Assembly (NCBI RefSeq): GCF_000829035.1
Contig: NZ_AP012541.1
Location: 2,294,001 to 2,358,000 of the forward strand
Origin: Lacticaseibacillus paracasei subsp. paracasei
Lineage (GTDB): Bacteria; Bacillota; Bacilli; Lactobacillales; Lactobacillaceae
Length of the DNA: 64,000 nt
Direction of reading: 5' to 3'
Part shown: positions 51,171 through 59,448 of the stretch, piece after piece
How the letters are laid out: each line of letters begins with the position of its first letter
How positions within the stretch are numbered: position 1 is the first letter of the stretch
Program-made: the position numbers and the translations under genes
The notes under the pieces: model-generated
What the model was told of the DNA's origin: nothing
The model's database searches: none
The model's input: only the letters and a program-made list of their open reading frames with translations

Positions 51171-52238
51171 TTATTTTTTTAACGTCGCAAGTGTATAGCC
51201 TGAATCCTTCAAAAGCTTAAACTTGTCCTTCAACCCTGAGCTGACATAAACCTTTTTATCTTTCGTAATAAAAATAGCATCGGCATACTTCAGCTTTTCA
51301 ATATAGGCCATCCCACCAGCTAAGCCCTTGTCAAATGTTGCGGTTGACAAGGCATCGCCATCGACACTCTTTTTGGTCACAATGGAAACGCCCATTAAGT
51401 TATTGTCGAACGGATAGCCGGTTTTAGGATTCATCAAATGCATATAGATTTTCCCATCGACCTTGAGATACCGTTCATAAATACCAGAGGTCACGACCGT
51501 CATGTTGCTAGCTGGCAGTGTGCCGATAGCGGTCCCGCGTGGCTTCTTCGGATCTTGAATGCCGACGTTCCAATCTTTTTTCACGTTCTTTGGGCTCTTG
51601 CCCATCACATAAATATTACCGCCCAAGTCGATGATCGCAGTGGTCACGTTCTTGGCCTTGAGGGTTTTAACAACTTCATCCGTAATAAACCCTTTTGCAA
51701 TCCCGCCGAGGTCAATCGCCATGCCCTTTTTCTTGAGATAAACGGTTTGCTTCTTGGCATTCAAAACCACATCCGGATAATGCACCAAAGGCAGACGCTC
51801 ATCAATTTCACTTTGTGCTGGCTTTCGAGCATCCGCAAAGCCTATGTGCCAGAGACTGGTAATCGGACCGATTGCCAAATCAAAAGCACCCTCGGAATTT
51901 TCGCTGTAATGTTTGGCAGCAGCGATGACACGATAAACACTGGGGGTCACGTGCACAGGTTTGATGCCAGCATTTTTGTTAACCGCATCCACCTCTGACC
52001 CTTTTTGATTGACCGTCAACTCATCAGCCAATTGTTGGACGCGGGCAAACGCCGCATCCAAAGCACCTTGCTTGTCCTTGTCATAGATTTTCACCGTCAC
52101 CACGGTTCCCATCAGAAACTGGGTATCCGAATACGGATCGCCTTCGACTAACGTGCGCTTTGCTGCCGTTTTGCCGGCACAGGCCGTTGCGACTAATGCC
52201 AGTAACATCAGCAGAACGACTACAAATCGTTTCTTCAT
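51171..52238 (-). CDS. apbE: FAD:protein FMN transferase ApbE, lipoprotein
   Basis: Transfers FMN from FAD to threonine of exported flavoproteins; here the natural target is PplA next to it. It has 355 residues with lipobox ATACAG (Cys20), FLMGTVVTVKIYDKDK, SEGAFDLAIGPITSLWHIG, MAIDLGGIAKGFITDEVVK and C-terminal VDGDALSTATFDKGLAGG, all typical of ApbE. The start at 52238 is the second of two ATGs, with GGAGG six bases upstream. Called fmnB in the Listeria EET system. Confidence 0.95.
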   Translation of the reverse strand: MKKRFVVVLLMLLALVATACAGKTAAKRTLVEGDPYSDTQFLMGTVVTVKIYDKDKQGALDAAFARVQQLADELTVNQKGSEVDAVNKNAGIKPVHVTPSVYRVIAAAKHYSENSEGAFDLAIGPITSLWHIGFADARKPAQSEIDERLPLVHYPDVVLNAKKQTVYLKKKGMAIDLGGIAKGFITDEVVKTLKAKNVTTAIIDLGGNIYVMGKSPKNVKKDWNVGIQDPKKPRGTAIGTLPASNMTVVTSGIYERYLKVDGKIYMHLMNPKTGYPFDNNLMGVSIVTKKSVDGDALSTATFDKGLAGGMAYIEKLKYADAIFITKDKKVYVSSGLKDKFKLLKDSGYTLATLKK

Positions 52239-52315
52239 CATTTTCCTCCAAACGTCCGCAGACTTTGAAACCTGCTCGCGCTCTGTCATTATATAGGGGC
52301 TTTGCGGCATAAGAA

Positions 52316-52350
52316 AAGAACCTGTTCAAAAAAGTTCTGAACAAGTTCTT
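52316..52350 (-). terminator. Leaky terminator/attenuator between pplA and apbE
   Basis: Minus strand AAGAACTTGTTCA pairs with TGAACAGGTTCTT (one G-T pair that is C-A on the other strand) and TTCTT follows. It would let pplA be expressed above apbE-dmkA. Confidence 0.6.
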
Positions 52351-52414
52351 ACTTGGTTGAGCAATCGTACTAGACCGATTGCATCACCGAACGTCACAAA
52401 AGTGTGACATCACA

Positions 52415-53329
52415 TTAGTTGTTATAAACAATATTGTCGACTTCAATCTTGTTAGTGTTGCCATTTTGAGCAGCATTGACAAGTTGGTCAGCATACAAGA
52501 TGAAGGTATCGGAACTGTGGGTCGCACCGGAAACAACATCAACCTTGGCTGGTGACTGTTTAGCAACCAGTGACTTATTCAGTTCAGGAATGTATTCCTT
52601 AGGGCCGACTTTGTTGACCTTCTTCATATTTGCTTCGTACTTCGTATCAAGCGTCTTGGACTTGCCATCTTTGTTGATGTTGTCGTAGTTGCTCTCTGTG
52701 ATCTTGCCATCCTTAACTGTGATGGAGAAGGTGACACGATAACCGTTGAAGTAGTTCTTTTCTTCAAGTGTGTAGGTCCCGTCCTGCATCTTGCCGGTGT
52801 TGTTAACTTCGATTGTCTTTGTATCGCCAGCTTGTGCAGCTTGGATCAATTGCTGTGCATAGTTCTTAAAGGTCATACTGGAATCAGTCGCACCAGAGAT
52901 AACATCAATAGCGCCAACGTTGGTTCCATTCTTTTGGAAGGACTTGTTCAATTCTGGGATGTATTCCTTCGGGCCAACTTTAACCTTAGCCTTCATTGCC
53001 TTTTCATAAGCGGCATCCTTTGTCTTGGACTTGCCGTCTTTGTCGACGTAATCATATTTAGTAGAAGTAATCTTGCCATCTTTAACGGTCATCGCCATTT
53101 GTACTTTATAGCCATGATCATAGCCGGTTTCATCCAACTTATAGGTGCCATCTTTCAGTGCACCGCCAGCAACCTGTTTCTGTGATGATGATTTCTTAAC
53201 CACTTTGCTGCTAGATGCTTTACTGCTTGTTGAATTTTTACTGCTGGAACTACTGCTGCCACATGCACTTAAAACTAAAGCAGACAGTGCAACAACGGCT
53301 GTCCCCGTCACAACTTTACTTAACTTCAT
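52415..53329 (-). CDS. pplA: Extracellular flavinylated lipoprotein PplA (FLEET)
   Basis: Terminal electron carrier of flavin-based extracellular electron transfer. It has 304 residues: signal peptide and lipobox LVLSACGS (Cys23), a Ser/Lys-rich linker, then two tandem FMN-binding domains. Each carries an ApbE target motif, DVISGATDSS (Thr148) and DVVSGATHSS (Thr270), and the shared DGTY, VKDGKIT and GPKEYIPELNKS segments show an internal duplication. The ribosome binding site is AGGGG upstream of ATG. It is divergent from ndh2, with a cre-like site between them. Confidence 0.95.
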   Translation of the reverse strand: MKLSKVVTGTAVVALSALVLSACGSSSSSSKNSTSSKASSSKVVKKSSSQKQVAGGALKDGTYKLDETGYDHGYKVQMAMTVKDGKITSTKYDYVDKDGKSKTKDAAYEKAMKAKVKVGPKEYIPELNKSFQKNGTNVGAIDVISGATDSSMTFKNYAQQLIQAAQAGDTKTIEVNNTGKMQDGTYTLEEKNYFNGYRVTFSITVKDGKITESNYDNINKDGKSKTLDTKYEANMKKVNKVGPKEYIPELNKSLVAKQSPAKVDVVSGATHSSDTFILYADQLVNAAQNGNTNKIEVDNIVYNN

Positions 53330-53427
53330 GACATTTACCCCTTTTGCAGTTAGTTACTGCGATATTGTGTTTTCAATCACATAATTAGTTTAGCTAGTCA
53401 CTTAGAAAAAATCAACTTATTACGGGT

Positions 53428-53443
53428 ATTATAAGCGCTTTCT
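53428..53443 (-). promoter_or_regulatory. cre site overlapping pplA -10 in the FLEET divergent region
   Basis: AGAAAGCGCTTATA on the minus strand (53443-53430) matches the CcpA consensus TGAAAGCGCTTACA at 12 of 14 positions. A TATAAT (53433-53428) on the same strand overlaps it, which would suit direct repression of pplA. Confidence 0.6.
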
Positions 53444-53528
53444 CATTTTCTAATATCGCGACGTAGACCGGATTTCTGTGTTTTTTTACACAAAAATGTT
53501 CGGATTTAGAAAAAGACGTCCGGAACGT

Positions 53529-53558
53529 TAGACATTAAGTAAAATTAAAGGCTATAAT
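53529..53558 (+). promoter_or_regulatory. Predicted ndh2 promoter
   Basis: TAGACA (53529-53534), 18 bp, TATAAT (53553-53558), about 57 bp before the ndh2 start. Confidence 0.6.
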
Positions 53559-53615
53559 GGCTTAGACACATACTTGTGAATAGTATGGTAAAGCAAATGG
53601 TAAGGAGTGTTATGC

Positions 53616-55514
53616 ATGGCGAAAACCAATATCGTCGTGGTTGGCGCGGGGTTTGCCGGGGTATATGCGACAAAGCACCTGGCCAAGCACTACAAACGCA
53701 ATAAAGACGTGACGATCACGCTGATCGATCGCCACTCGTACTTCACCTATGTCACTGAGCTGCATGAAATCGCAGCGGATCGTGTTCCGGAAGATGCGAT
53801 TCAATATGATTTGCAGCGCCTGTTCAACCGGCGTAAGAACGTCAAGGTTGTGACAGACAACGTGACAGGCATTGATCGTGATAAGAAAGAAGTTGTCACG
53901 GAAAATGGCAGCTTCCCTTATGATTACGTGATCTTAGGCATCGGTTCGCAGCCAAATGACTTTGGCACACCGGGCGTTGCCGAACACGGTTTCACTTTGG
54001 GTAAGTGGGAAGACGCGATTCGGCTGAAGCGGCACATTGAAGATGTCGTTCGCCGCGGTTCTGAGGAACACGATCCAGCAAAACGCAAGGCATTGTTGTC
54101 CATTGTGATTGTTGGTTCCGGTTTTACTGGGACAGAAACAATCGGTGAACTGCGTGACTGGCGCGACACACTGGCAAAACAGTACAAACTTGATCCAAAT
54201 GAAATCCAATTCAGCTTGATGGAAATGGCTCCGACCATTATGAACATGCTGGATCGTTCAGATGCCGATAAAGCTGAACGTTATATGGAAAAGCGTGGCA
54301 TCAAGGTCATGAAGAACACTGGCGTTGTCGGTGTTCATGAAGACCATGTTGATTTGAAAGACGGCTCAACTTTCCCAACCTGCACCTTGGTATGGACGGC
54401 TGGGGTTAAGGCAACTGACCAAGCGAAGGACTTCGGTTTGAAGCAAGGCCGGGCTGGCCGGATCTTAGTAAAGAACAACATGGAATCCCAAGACGATCCA
54501 AGCATTTATGTTGTTGGGGATGTTTCCTTAGTTGATCAAGACGGTACTGGCAAAGGCCAACCGCAAATTGTTCAAGGTGCTGAAGCCACTGCGCTGACTG
54601 CTTTGACCAATATTGAAGCTAAGCTTGAAAACAAAGAACAAGTTGAATACAAAGCGAACTATTCTGGCTTCATGGTCAGTCTCGGTTCTATGTATGGTGT
54701 TGCTAACATCATGGGGTGGCTCCATCTTTCCGGCTTCTTTGCGATGTTGATGAAGCATTTGGTCAACATGCTCTACTTCATCCAAGTTTATTCCGGTTAT
54801 TATTTATTCCAGTACTTCATGCACGAATTCTTCCGGACACGTAACGGCCGTAACATGTTCCGCGGCCATCTGTCTCGGCAAGGTAACGTTTTGTGGACAC
54901 TTCCTGCCCGCCTCACGTTGGGTGCCATGTGGTTGATTGATTGCTGGCCAAAGATTCAAGGCAAGGAATCATGGTTCATTGATAAACTGCGTCTGCCGTT
55001 CACGTGGCTGCAGCCAGCCGCAACCAGTGGTGCTTCTGCTGCTGGCGCCGACGCAACCAGTGCAGCAACCGGCGCTGCTGCCGGTGCAGCAAAGGCAACG
55101 AAGACTGTCTTCTCACTGTCCTATCAGTATGGAAACGATCCAATGATGGTCTTTGAAAAGATGCCAAACTGGTACTACAGTATCACCAAGGCATTGATTC
55201 CAAATCAGCAAGTCGCCTTCTTTATGCAAAAAGCCATGACCATCATGGAAATCTTGATTGGCCTTGCATTGGTTGCCGGCCTGTTCACATGGTTGACCTC
55301 TGCAGCGACTATCGCCTTTGTCGGTGTCTTCTGCTTAAGCGGTATGTTCTACTGGGTTAACATCTGGATGATTCCAATGGCGTTCGCCTGCATGAATGGT
55401 TCTGGCCGGGCATTTGGGCTTGATAAGTGGGTTGTCCCTTATCTCCAGAAAGTCTTCGGTAAATGGCGTTACGGCACACCGCGATCCTTGTACGGTACCG
55501 ACACGCTTAAATAA
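53616..55514 (+). CDS. ndh2: Type II NADH dehydrogenase with membrane extension, Ndh2 (FLEET)
   Basis: Passes electrons from NADH via FAD to a membrane quinone. It has 632 residues. The N-terminal part is an ordinary NDH-2: FAD motif VVVGAGFAGVYATKHL, NAD motif IVIVGSGFTGTETIGEL, and VYVVGDVSLVDQDG. From about residue 380 comes an added membrane part with several helices, split by an Ala/Gly-rich linker (SGASAAGADATSAATGAAAG) near 470-490; this extension marks the EET-type Ndh2. The start at 53616 has AAGGAG eight bases upstream. It is followed by a weak terminator, then eetA. Confidence 0.95.
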   Translation: MAKTNIVVVGAGFAGVYATKHLAKHYKRNKDVTITLIDRHSYFTYVTELHEIAADRVPEDAIQYDLQRLFNRRKNVKVVTDNVTGIDRDKKEVVTENGSFPYDYVILGIGSQPNDFGTPGVAEHGFTLGKWEDAIRLKRHIEDVVRRGSEEHDPAKRKALLSIVIVGSGFTGTETIGELRDWRDTLAKQYKLDPNEIQFSLMEMAPTIMNMLDRSDADKAERYMEKRGIKVMKNTGVVGVHEDHVDLKDGSTFPTCTLVWTAGVKATDQAKDFGLKQGRAGRILVKNNMESQDDPSIYVVGDVSLVDQDGTGKGQPQIVQGAEATALTALTNIEAKLENKEQVEYKANYSGFMVSLGSMYGVANIMGWLHLSGFFAMLMKHLVNMLYFIQVYSGYYLFQYFMHEFFRTRNGRNMFRGHLSRQGNVLWTLPARLTLGAMWLIDCWPKIQGKESWFIDKLRLPFTWLQPAATSGASAAGADATSAATGAAAGAAKATKTVFSLSYQYGNDPMMVFEKMPNWYYSITKALIPNQQVAFFMQKAMTIMEILIGLALVAGLFTWLTSAATIAFVGVFCLSGMFYWVNIWMIPMAFACMNGSGRAFGLDKWVVPYLQKVFGKWRYGTPRSLYGTDTLK

Positions 55515-55528
55515 CTGTCTACACAAAA

Positions 55529-55560
55529 GGCTCTGGGTGGACTTACCTAGAGTCTTTTTT
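55529..55560 (+). terminator. Terminator between ndh2 and eetA
   Basis: GGCTCTGGGT-GGACTT-ACCTAGAGTC followed by six T. It contains two wobble pairs, so readthrough into eetA-eetB-dmkB is likely. Confidence 0.65.
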
Positions 55561-55688
55561 CAAGAGCGGGAAGCTGTTGTGACCATCTTTTCCGGCCATA
55601 GCTGCTCCCCGTCCTTCGTGTTCAGGCGTAGCATAAACTGCATGCCATGAACATGAACTTATCCAGCGGTTTAGATTGGAGCACCAGC

Positions 55689-56132
55689 ATGAAACAGCCC
55701 AGCACATTCAAACGTTATCTCAAAATGATTCGGCCTTTCGATTGGATCATCGTTGGCGGTCTGTTCCTTGCGGCCTTCATTCCTTATGTCATCTTTGCGG
55801 TACACGAGAATCAGCAGCAACAAGCTGAACCACAACGTGTGCTCACAGCTGTCGTCACGCATGACGGCCATGAGGTTTACCGCAAACGACTGACTGGCCA
55901 TACCGGCACCAGTCGTTTCACCTACCGCGCTAAAGACGGCGATTGGAACAAAATCGAAGTTAAAGATGCAGGTGTCGCAATCACAGAAGCTAACTGTCAA
56001 GATCAGGTCTGTGTCCGGCGCGGACGCATCACCAAGCCTGGGCAAACCATCGTCTGCTTGCCGCATAAACTGCTCATCGAAATTAAAGCAAACAAAGGCG
56101 GCGGAAGTACAGGGGGTATGGTGACTGAATGA
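55689..56132 (+). CDS. eetA: EetA, NusG domain II-like membrane protein (FLEET)
   Basis: Membrane-anchored protein with one N-terminal helix (WIIVGGLFLAAFIPYVIFAV) and an outer NusG_II domain ending in EANCQDQVCVRRGRITKPGQ and IVCLPHKLLIEI. The two Cys (NC..QVC) are typical for the family. It is thought to relay electrons from quinol to PplA with EetB. It has 147 residues from ATG 55689 (GGAG seven bases upstream); an earlier in-frame ATG at 55647 has no site. It overlaps eetB by 4 bp. Confidence 0.9.
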   Translation: MKQPSTFKRYLKMIRPFDWIIVGGLFLAAFIPYVIFAVHENQQQQAEPQRVLTAVVTHDGHEVYRKRLTGHTGTSRFTYRAKDGDWNKIEVKDAGVAITEANCQDQVCVRRGRITKPGQTIVCLPHKLLIEIKANKGGGSTGGMVTE

Positions 56133-56716
56133 GCACGTATAAAGCTGACCGTACCCGACAATATATTTATATTGCCCTACTCTGCGCCCAAGGGGTCATT
56201 ATTGGCCTCCTTGAACGCATGATTCCGTTCCCGTTCGCCTTTGCACCTGGGGCCAAACTAGGCTTAGCAAACCTGATTACCATCATTTCTCTGTTTACGA
56301 TGTCGATCCCCGACAGTTTTATCCTAATGTGTCTACGTCTCTTGCTCACCACCCTACTTGGCGGCACGCTTTCAACATTCCTTTACAGCGGCGCTGGTGC
56401 CGTCTTGTCTTGGTTTGGCATGCTGTTCATCAAACAATTAGGTGAAAAACGCGTCAGCATGATCGGCATCTCGGCAGCCGGCGGCATTTTGCACAATGTT
56501 GGCCAGCTTTTAGTGGCATCGTTGATCGCCCAAAGCTGGACTGTCATGCTTTATCTGCCGGTACTTGCTTTTATGGGCATCCTTGCTGGCATCGCAGTCG
56601 GCATCGCAGCCAACTTTCTTTTTGAACACATCGATATCTTGCGGCGACTGCGCTACGACCGAACCAAGCGCCGCAAAAAAGGAGCTACACATGAAAATTC
56701 ATCCCATGTGGCATGA
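56129..56716 (+). CDS. eetB: EetB, Gx-transporter family membrane protein (FLEET)
   Basis: A 195-residue, multi-helix membrane protein of the Gx transporter (heptaprenyl diphosphate synthase component I-like) family. Seen: GVIIGLLERMIPFPFAFAPG, AKLGLANLITIISLF and GGILHNVGQLLVASLI. It partners EetA in the Listeria system. It overlaps eetA (4 bp) and dmkB (26 bp), so translation is coupled. Confidence 0.9.
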   Translation: MSTYKADRTRQYIYIALLCAQGVIIGLLERMIPFPFAFAPGAKLGLANLITIISLFTMSIPDSFILMCLRLLLTTLLGGTLSTFLYSGAGAVLSWFGMLFIKQLGEKRVSMIGISAAGGILHNVGQLLVASLIAQSWTVMLYLPVLAFMGILAGIAVGIAANFLFEHIDILRRLRYDRTKRRKKGATHENSSHVA

Positions 56717-57668
56717 ATACCCAACGTTAGCGCCGGAGCTGGCTTCAGCGCTAGCCATGATCGAAAAACAGATCACGACCAACAACACACCGGTCGCCAA
56801 GGCAATCATGGAGATGATCAATGGCGGCGGCAAACTGTTGCGTCCCGCTTACTGTCTGCTTTTTTCACGGTTTCAAGACGTTGATCGCGAGAAGATGATC
56901 GCCTTGGCAGCGGCCATTGAAACCCTGCACACAGCGACCTTGATTCACGATGACATCATTGACAAATCGCCCACCCGCCGCAATCAGGTCACCATCCAGA
57001 AGCAATTCGGACCAGACACAGCGGTCTATGCCGGCGACTACCTTTTCGTTGTCTGCTTCAAGTTACTGTCGCATTATGCGTCAAGCTTACGCAGCATTCA
57101 GCAAGACAGCGGCAGCATGGAAAAGATTCTTAAAGGTGAACTGGATCAAATGGCCACTCGCTACCAAACCAAGATTACCATCGACGACTATCTTAAACAG
57201 GTTTCCGGTAAGACTGGCCAACTTTTCGCCCTCAGTTGCTTCATCGGTGCCTACGAAAGCGGCAGCAGTCCCACCTTTGCTAAAAACGCTGAAAAAATCG
57301 GCATGAACATTGGGATTGCTTTCCAACTACTAGATGACATCCTCGACTACACCAGTGATGACGACACTCTCGGTAAACCAGTGTGCGAAGATGTTCGCAG
57401 TGGCGTCTACTCTGCACCATTGATCCTGGCCATGCAACGCAATCGGCAAGCTTTCTTGCCACTGCTAGCAAAAAAAGATCAGATCACCGATGCGGAAATG
57501 AATGAACTGCGCCAGCTCGTCATCCACCATCAAGGCGTTGAGCAAGCTTACGCCATGGCCCAGAAACGAACTGAACAGGCCATCGCCGGTTTGCAAAAAC
57601 TACCAGCAGGCGCTGCGCAGGATGATTTGATTCGCTTGACGCAGAGCTTGTTGAATCGGAAAGCTTAA
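56691..57668 (+). CDS. dmkB: Polyprenyl diphosphate synthase DmkB (FLEET)
   Basis: Makes the long isoprenoid side chain for the FLEET quinone. It has 325 residues with both Asp-rich motifs: first DDIIDKSPTRRNQ in THDDIID-like LIHDDIIDKS, second FQLLDDILDYTSDD, and GGKLLRPAYCLLFSRF upstream. It belongs to the hepta/octaprenyl family. The start at 56691 has AAGGAG six bases upstream. It is the last gene of eetA-eetB-dmkB. Confidence 0.94.
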   Translation: MKIHPMWHEYPTLAPELASALAMIEKQITTNNTPVAKAIMEMINGGGKLLRPAYCLLFSRFQDVDREKMIALAAAIETLHTATLIHDDIIDKSPTRRNQVTIQKQFGPDTAVYAGDYLFVVCFKLLSHYASSLRSIQQDSGSMEKILKGELDQMATRYQTKITIDDYLKQVSGKTGQLFALSCFIGAYESGSSPTFAKNAEKIGMNIGIAFQLLDDILDYTSDDDTLGKPVCEDVRSGVYSAPLILAMQRNRQAFLPLLAKKDQITDAEMNELRQLVIHHQGVEQAYAMAQKRTEQAIAGLQKLPAGAAQDDLIRLTQSLLNRKA

Positions 57669-57775
57669 TTGAACTGGCGTGATCGTAGCTGATGGATCGT
57701 AATTCCTGTACTGGACTCGTGACTCATTAGAATCCGCGTAATCTAGTAAAGGTCTAAACTATAGAATCCTTTGCC

Positions 57776-57942
57776 GTGCCAAACTCCGCAATCTCCGGCC
57801 AGATGGTGCTGGAACGCTGTGACGGCGCTTCGAGCCCAAAGCCCGGTCTCGAAGTCGCCTAACAACATCAGCTCCAAGCCCGGTCGCTGTGTTGTTTGCA
57901 CGGCTGAGCCCCATCTGGCCTACGATTGCTCCGCCTTGGCAC
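57776..57942. repeat. Structured intergenic repeat, family B (copy B2, full form)
   Basis: Outer stem GTGCCAA (57776-57782) with TTGGCAC (57936-57942), second stem GGCCAGATGG (57797-57806) with CCATCTGGCC (57911-57920). Inside are two hairpins: GGCG-CTTCGAG with CTCGAAG-TCGCC (57823-57859), and AACAACA with TGTTGTT (57861-57896). AAGCCCGGTC occurs in both loops. The architecture equals C1 at 4721-4916 with different stem sequences. The flanks 57669-57775 show nothing. Confidence 0.75.
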
Positions 57943-57992
57943 TGACGTCTTTAAAGCTGTCTTAGTAATTTAAATTTATCCATGCAGAAACA

Positions 57993-58054
57993 AAAAAGGC
58001 ACAGCCAAAAGTAGTTGCTCTTTGCTAGCAGCATACTTTTGACTGTGCCTTTTT
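57993..58054. terminator. Intrinsic terminator between dmkB and the small-ORF pair
   Basis: AAAAAGGCACAG-CAAAAGTA pairs with TACTTTTG-CTGTGCCTTTTT, with A and T flanks on both sides; likely bidirectional. Confidence 0.85.
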
Positions 58055-58099
58055 AATTTTGTTGGATGAATGGCTCGCCGTCAGCCATTTTCCCCATAC

Positions 58100-58276
58100 T
58101 TAAGATAAAGCTCTTCGCCATTGATCACTTATCCAAACAGTGGCTGGCAGCGCGATCACATACACGACCAAATCAAATGAGGTAAAGTGCGTGTCATAGA
58201 ACGTAAAAAGATAAACGCTTGTTACCCCAAGTAATATTAGTTTGTGCTGCCAAAACCATCGAAGGGTTTTCTTCAT
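58100..58276 (-). CDS. Hypothetical 58-residue membrane protein
   Basis: Small reading frame with a good ribosome binding site (GAGG seven bases before ATG). It starts KKTLRWFWQHKLILLGVTSV, with two short hydrophobic segments (LILLGVTSVYLFTFY and FDLVVYVIALPATVWI) and a basic end. It lies 71 bp after a similar small membrane gene on the same strand, suggesting a pair. No known family is recognised. Confidence 0.6.
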   Translation of the reverse strand: MKKTLRWFWQHKLILLGVTSVYLFTFYDTHFTSFDLVVYVIALPATVWISDQWRRALS

Positions 58277-58347
58277 GAGTGAACCTCATTTTGACTGTCT
58301 GACTCGCTCTGGTTATCTATGAAACCGATAACCATCACCGTTTGACA

Positions 58348-58590
58348 TTATTGATTGTCGCCGTCGTGCTTTTCTCGTTGTGCCATAAAATAGGTGTAAG
58401 CAACCTGTAACGCCCAGATAATGGTTAGAAATACAGCCAAGATCACCGTTATGAAAACACTGCCTGATGTCCATGCAATCAATGCAATGGCCAGCACCCC
58501 AAAAGGAAACATCCACAAGGTCCGACGAAGCTTGCCACTATAACTCATCGCCCAGTAATTGAAGCCTCGATCCTTATTTTTATTTTCCAC
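58348..58590 (-). CDS. Hypothetical 80-residue membrane protein
   Basis: Two predicted helices (MFPFGVLAIALIAWTSG, VFITVILAVFLTIIWALQVA) and charged ends (ENKNKDRGFNYW; AQREKHDGDNQ). The start is GTG at 58590 with GAGGGGG seven bases upstream. Not recognised. The same ribosome-binding context (GAGG, TTCACT) recurs in the next gene at 58276. Confidence 0.65.
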   Translation of the reverse strand: MENKNKDRGFNYWAMSYSGKLRRTLWMFPFGVLAIALIAWTSGSVFITVILAVFLTIIWALQVAYTYFMAQREKHDGDNQ

Positions 58591-58704
58591 TAGTGAACCC
58601 CCTCTCGCTGAAAAGATCGGTTACAAATAAGAGCTTTTGCTAAAATTTGCTCTCAGCATAGCATGATTGATTTTTACAGACAACTTTTGATTTACACTAG
58701 TAGC

Positions 58705-58753
58705 AAAAAGACAAGACGCCTCAGCCTTCAATAGGCCGTATGCCTTGCCTTTA
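58705..58753 (-). terminator. Probable terminator of the oxidoreductase operon
   Basis: Imperfect stem AAAGGCAAGGC.../...GACGCCTCAGCC region with CTTGTCTTTTTGC following on the minus strand. Confidence 0.5.
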
Positions 58754-58764
58754 TAACAATTCCA

Positions 58765-59448
58765 TCACTTATGGGTCTGCGCTGCAACTTGCTTACCAAA
58801 CTCGGTTTGATCAAAATGATCGATGATGTCCTTAAGCTCAGCGTATCGCAGACTCGCGCCGAACAGTGGGCTGCCTGGTTCGGTCATGATGCCGTCTGCT
58901 AAGTTATTGTGCACAACGGTATCAAATCCCATATGATCGACAAAAGCTGCCACAGTGGCGACTGCCTCTGGATCGTTGCCGGTCACAAATAATGCTTTGC
59001 GTTTAGGATCGCCTTTGGGCCGCGCCTCTTCTTGCAAATTGTGATAGCCCATATGATTGAATGCCTTGACGATCTTGGCATCTTTGAAATAGGTCTGAAC
59101 TTGTTCACTGGAAGTCGTACTTGGGTCTAAGACTTCTTCGCGAATGCCATCTGTTTCCCACCAGTAGTTCATCGCATCAATTACCAACTTGCCCTTCAAC
59201 AAGTCGGCATCAATGTTCTTGTAACGACTGAGTGGAATTGCTAACAAGATAATGTCACTGTTAGCGACAACATCAGCATTTTCGGACGCAATTGCGCCAG
59301 GAACGAGTGTTTTAATGGTTAAGGCAATTTTTTTGACTGATCCCGAACCGGAAATACGTACTGTATAGCCGGCATCTAAAGCTAGACCGGCAAGGACAAT
59401 GCCGACTTTTCCGGCACCGATGATACCGACGCGTTGAATAGCCATCAT
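58765..59448 (-). CDS. NAD(P)-binding reductase, F420-dependent NADP reductase-like
   Basis: A 227-residue Rossmann protein of the NADPH:F420 reductase/YrrP-like family. Seen: VGIIGAGKVGIVLAGLALDA (dinucleotide fold), ANSDIILLAIPLSRY, KLVIDAMNYWWETDG and VKAFNHMGYHNLQ. Lactobacilli do not make F420, so the cofactor is probably NADP(H) with flavin, by inference. The start overlaps the stop of the upstream flavin oxidoreductase pseudogene (ATGA), so the two formed a coupled unit. Confidence 0.85.
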   Translation of the reverse strand: MMAIQRVGIIGAGKVGIVLAGLALDAGYTVRISGSGSVKKIALTIKTLVPGAIASENADVVANSDIILLAIPLSRYKNIDADLLKGKLVIDAMNYWWETDGIREEVLDPSTTSSEQVQTYFKDAKIVKAFNHMGYHNLQEEARPKGDPKRKALFVTGNDPEAVATVAAFVDHMGFDTVVHNNLADGIMTEPGSPLFGASLRYAELKDIIDHFDQTEFGKQVAAQTHK

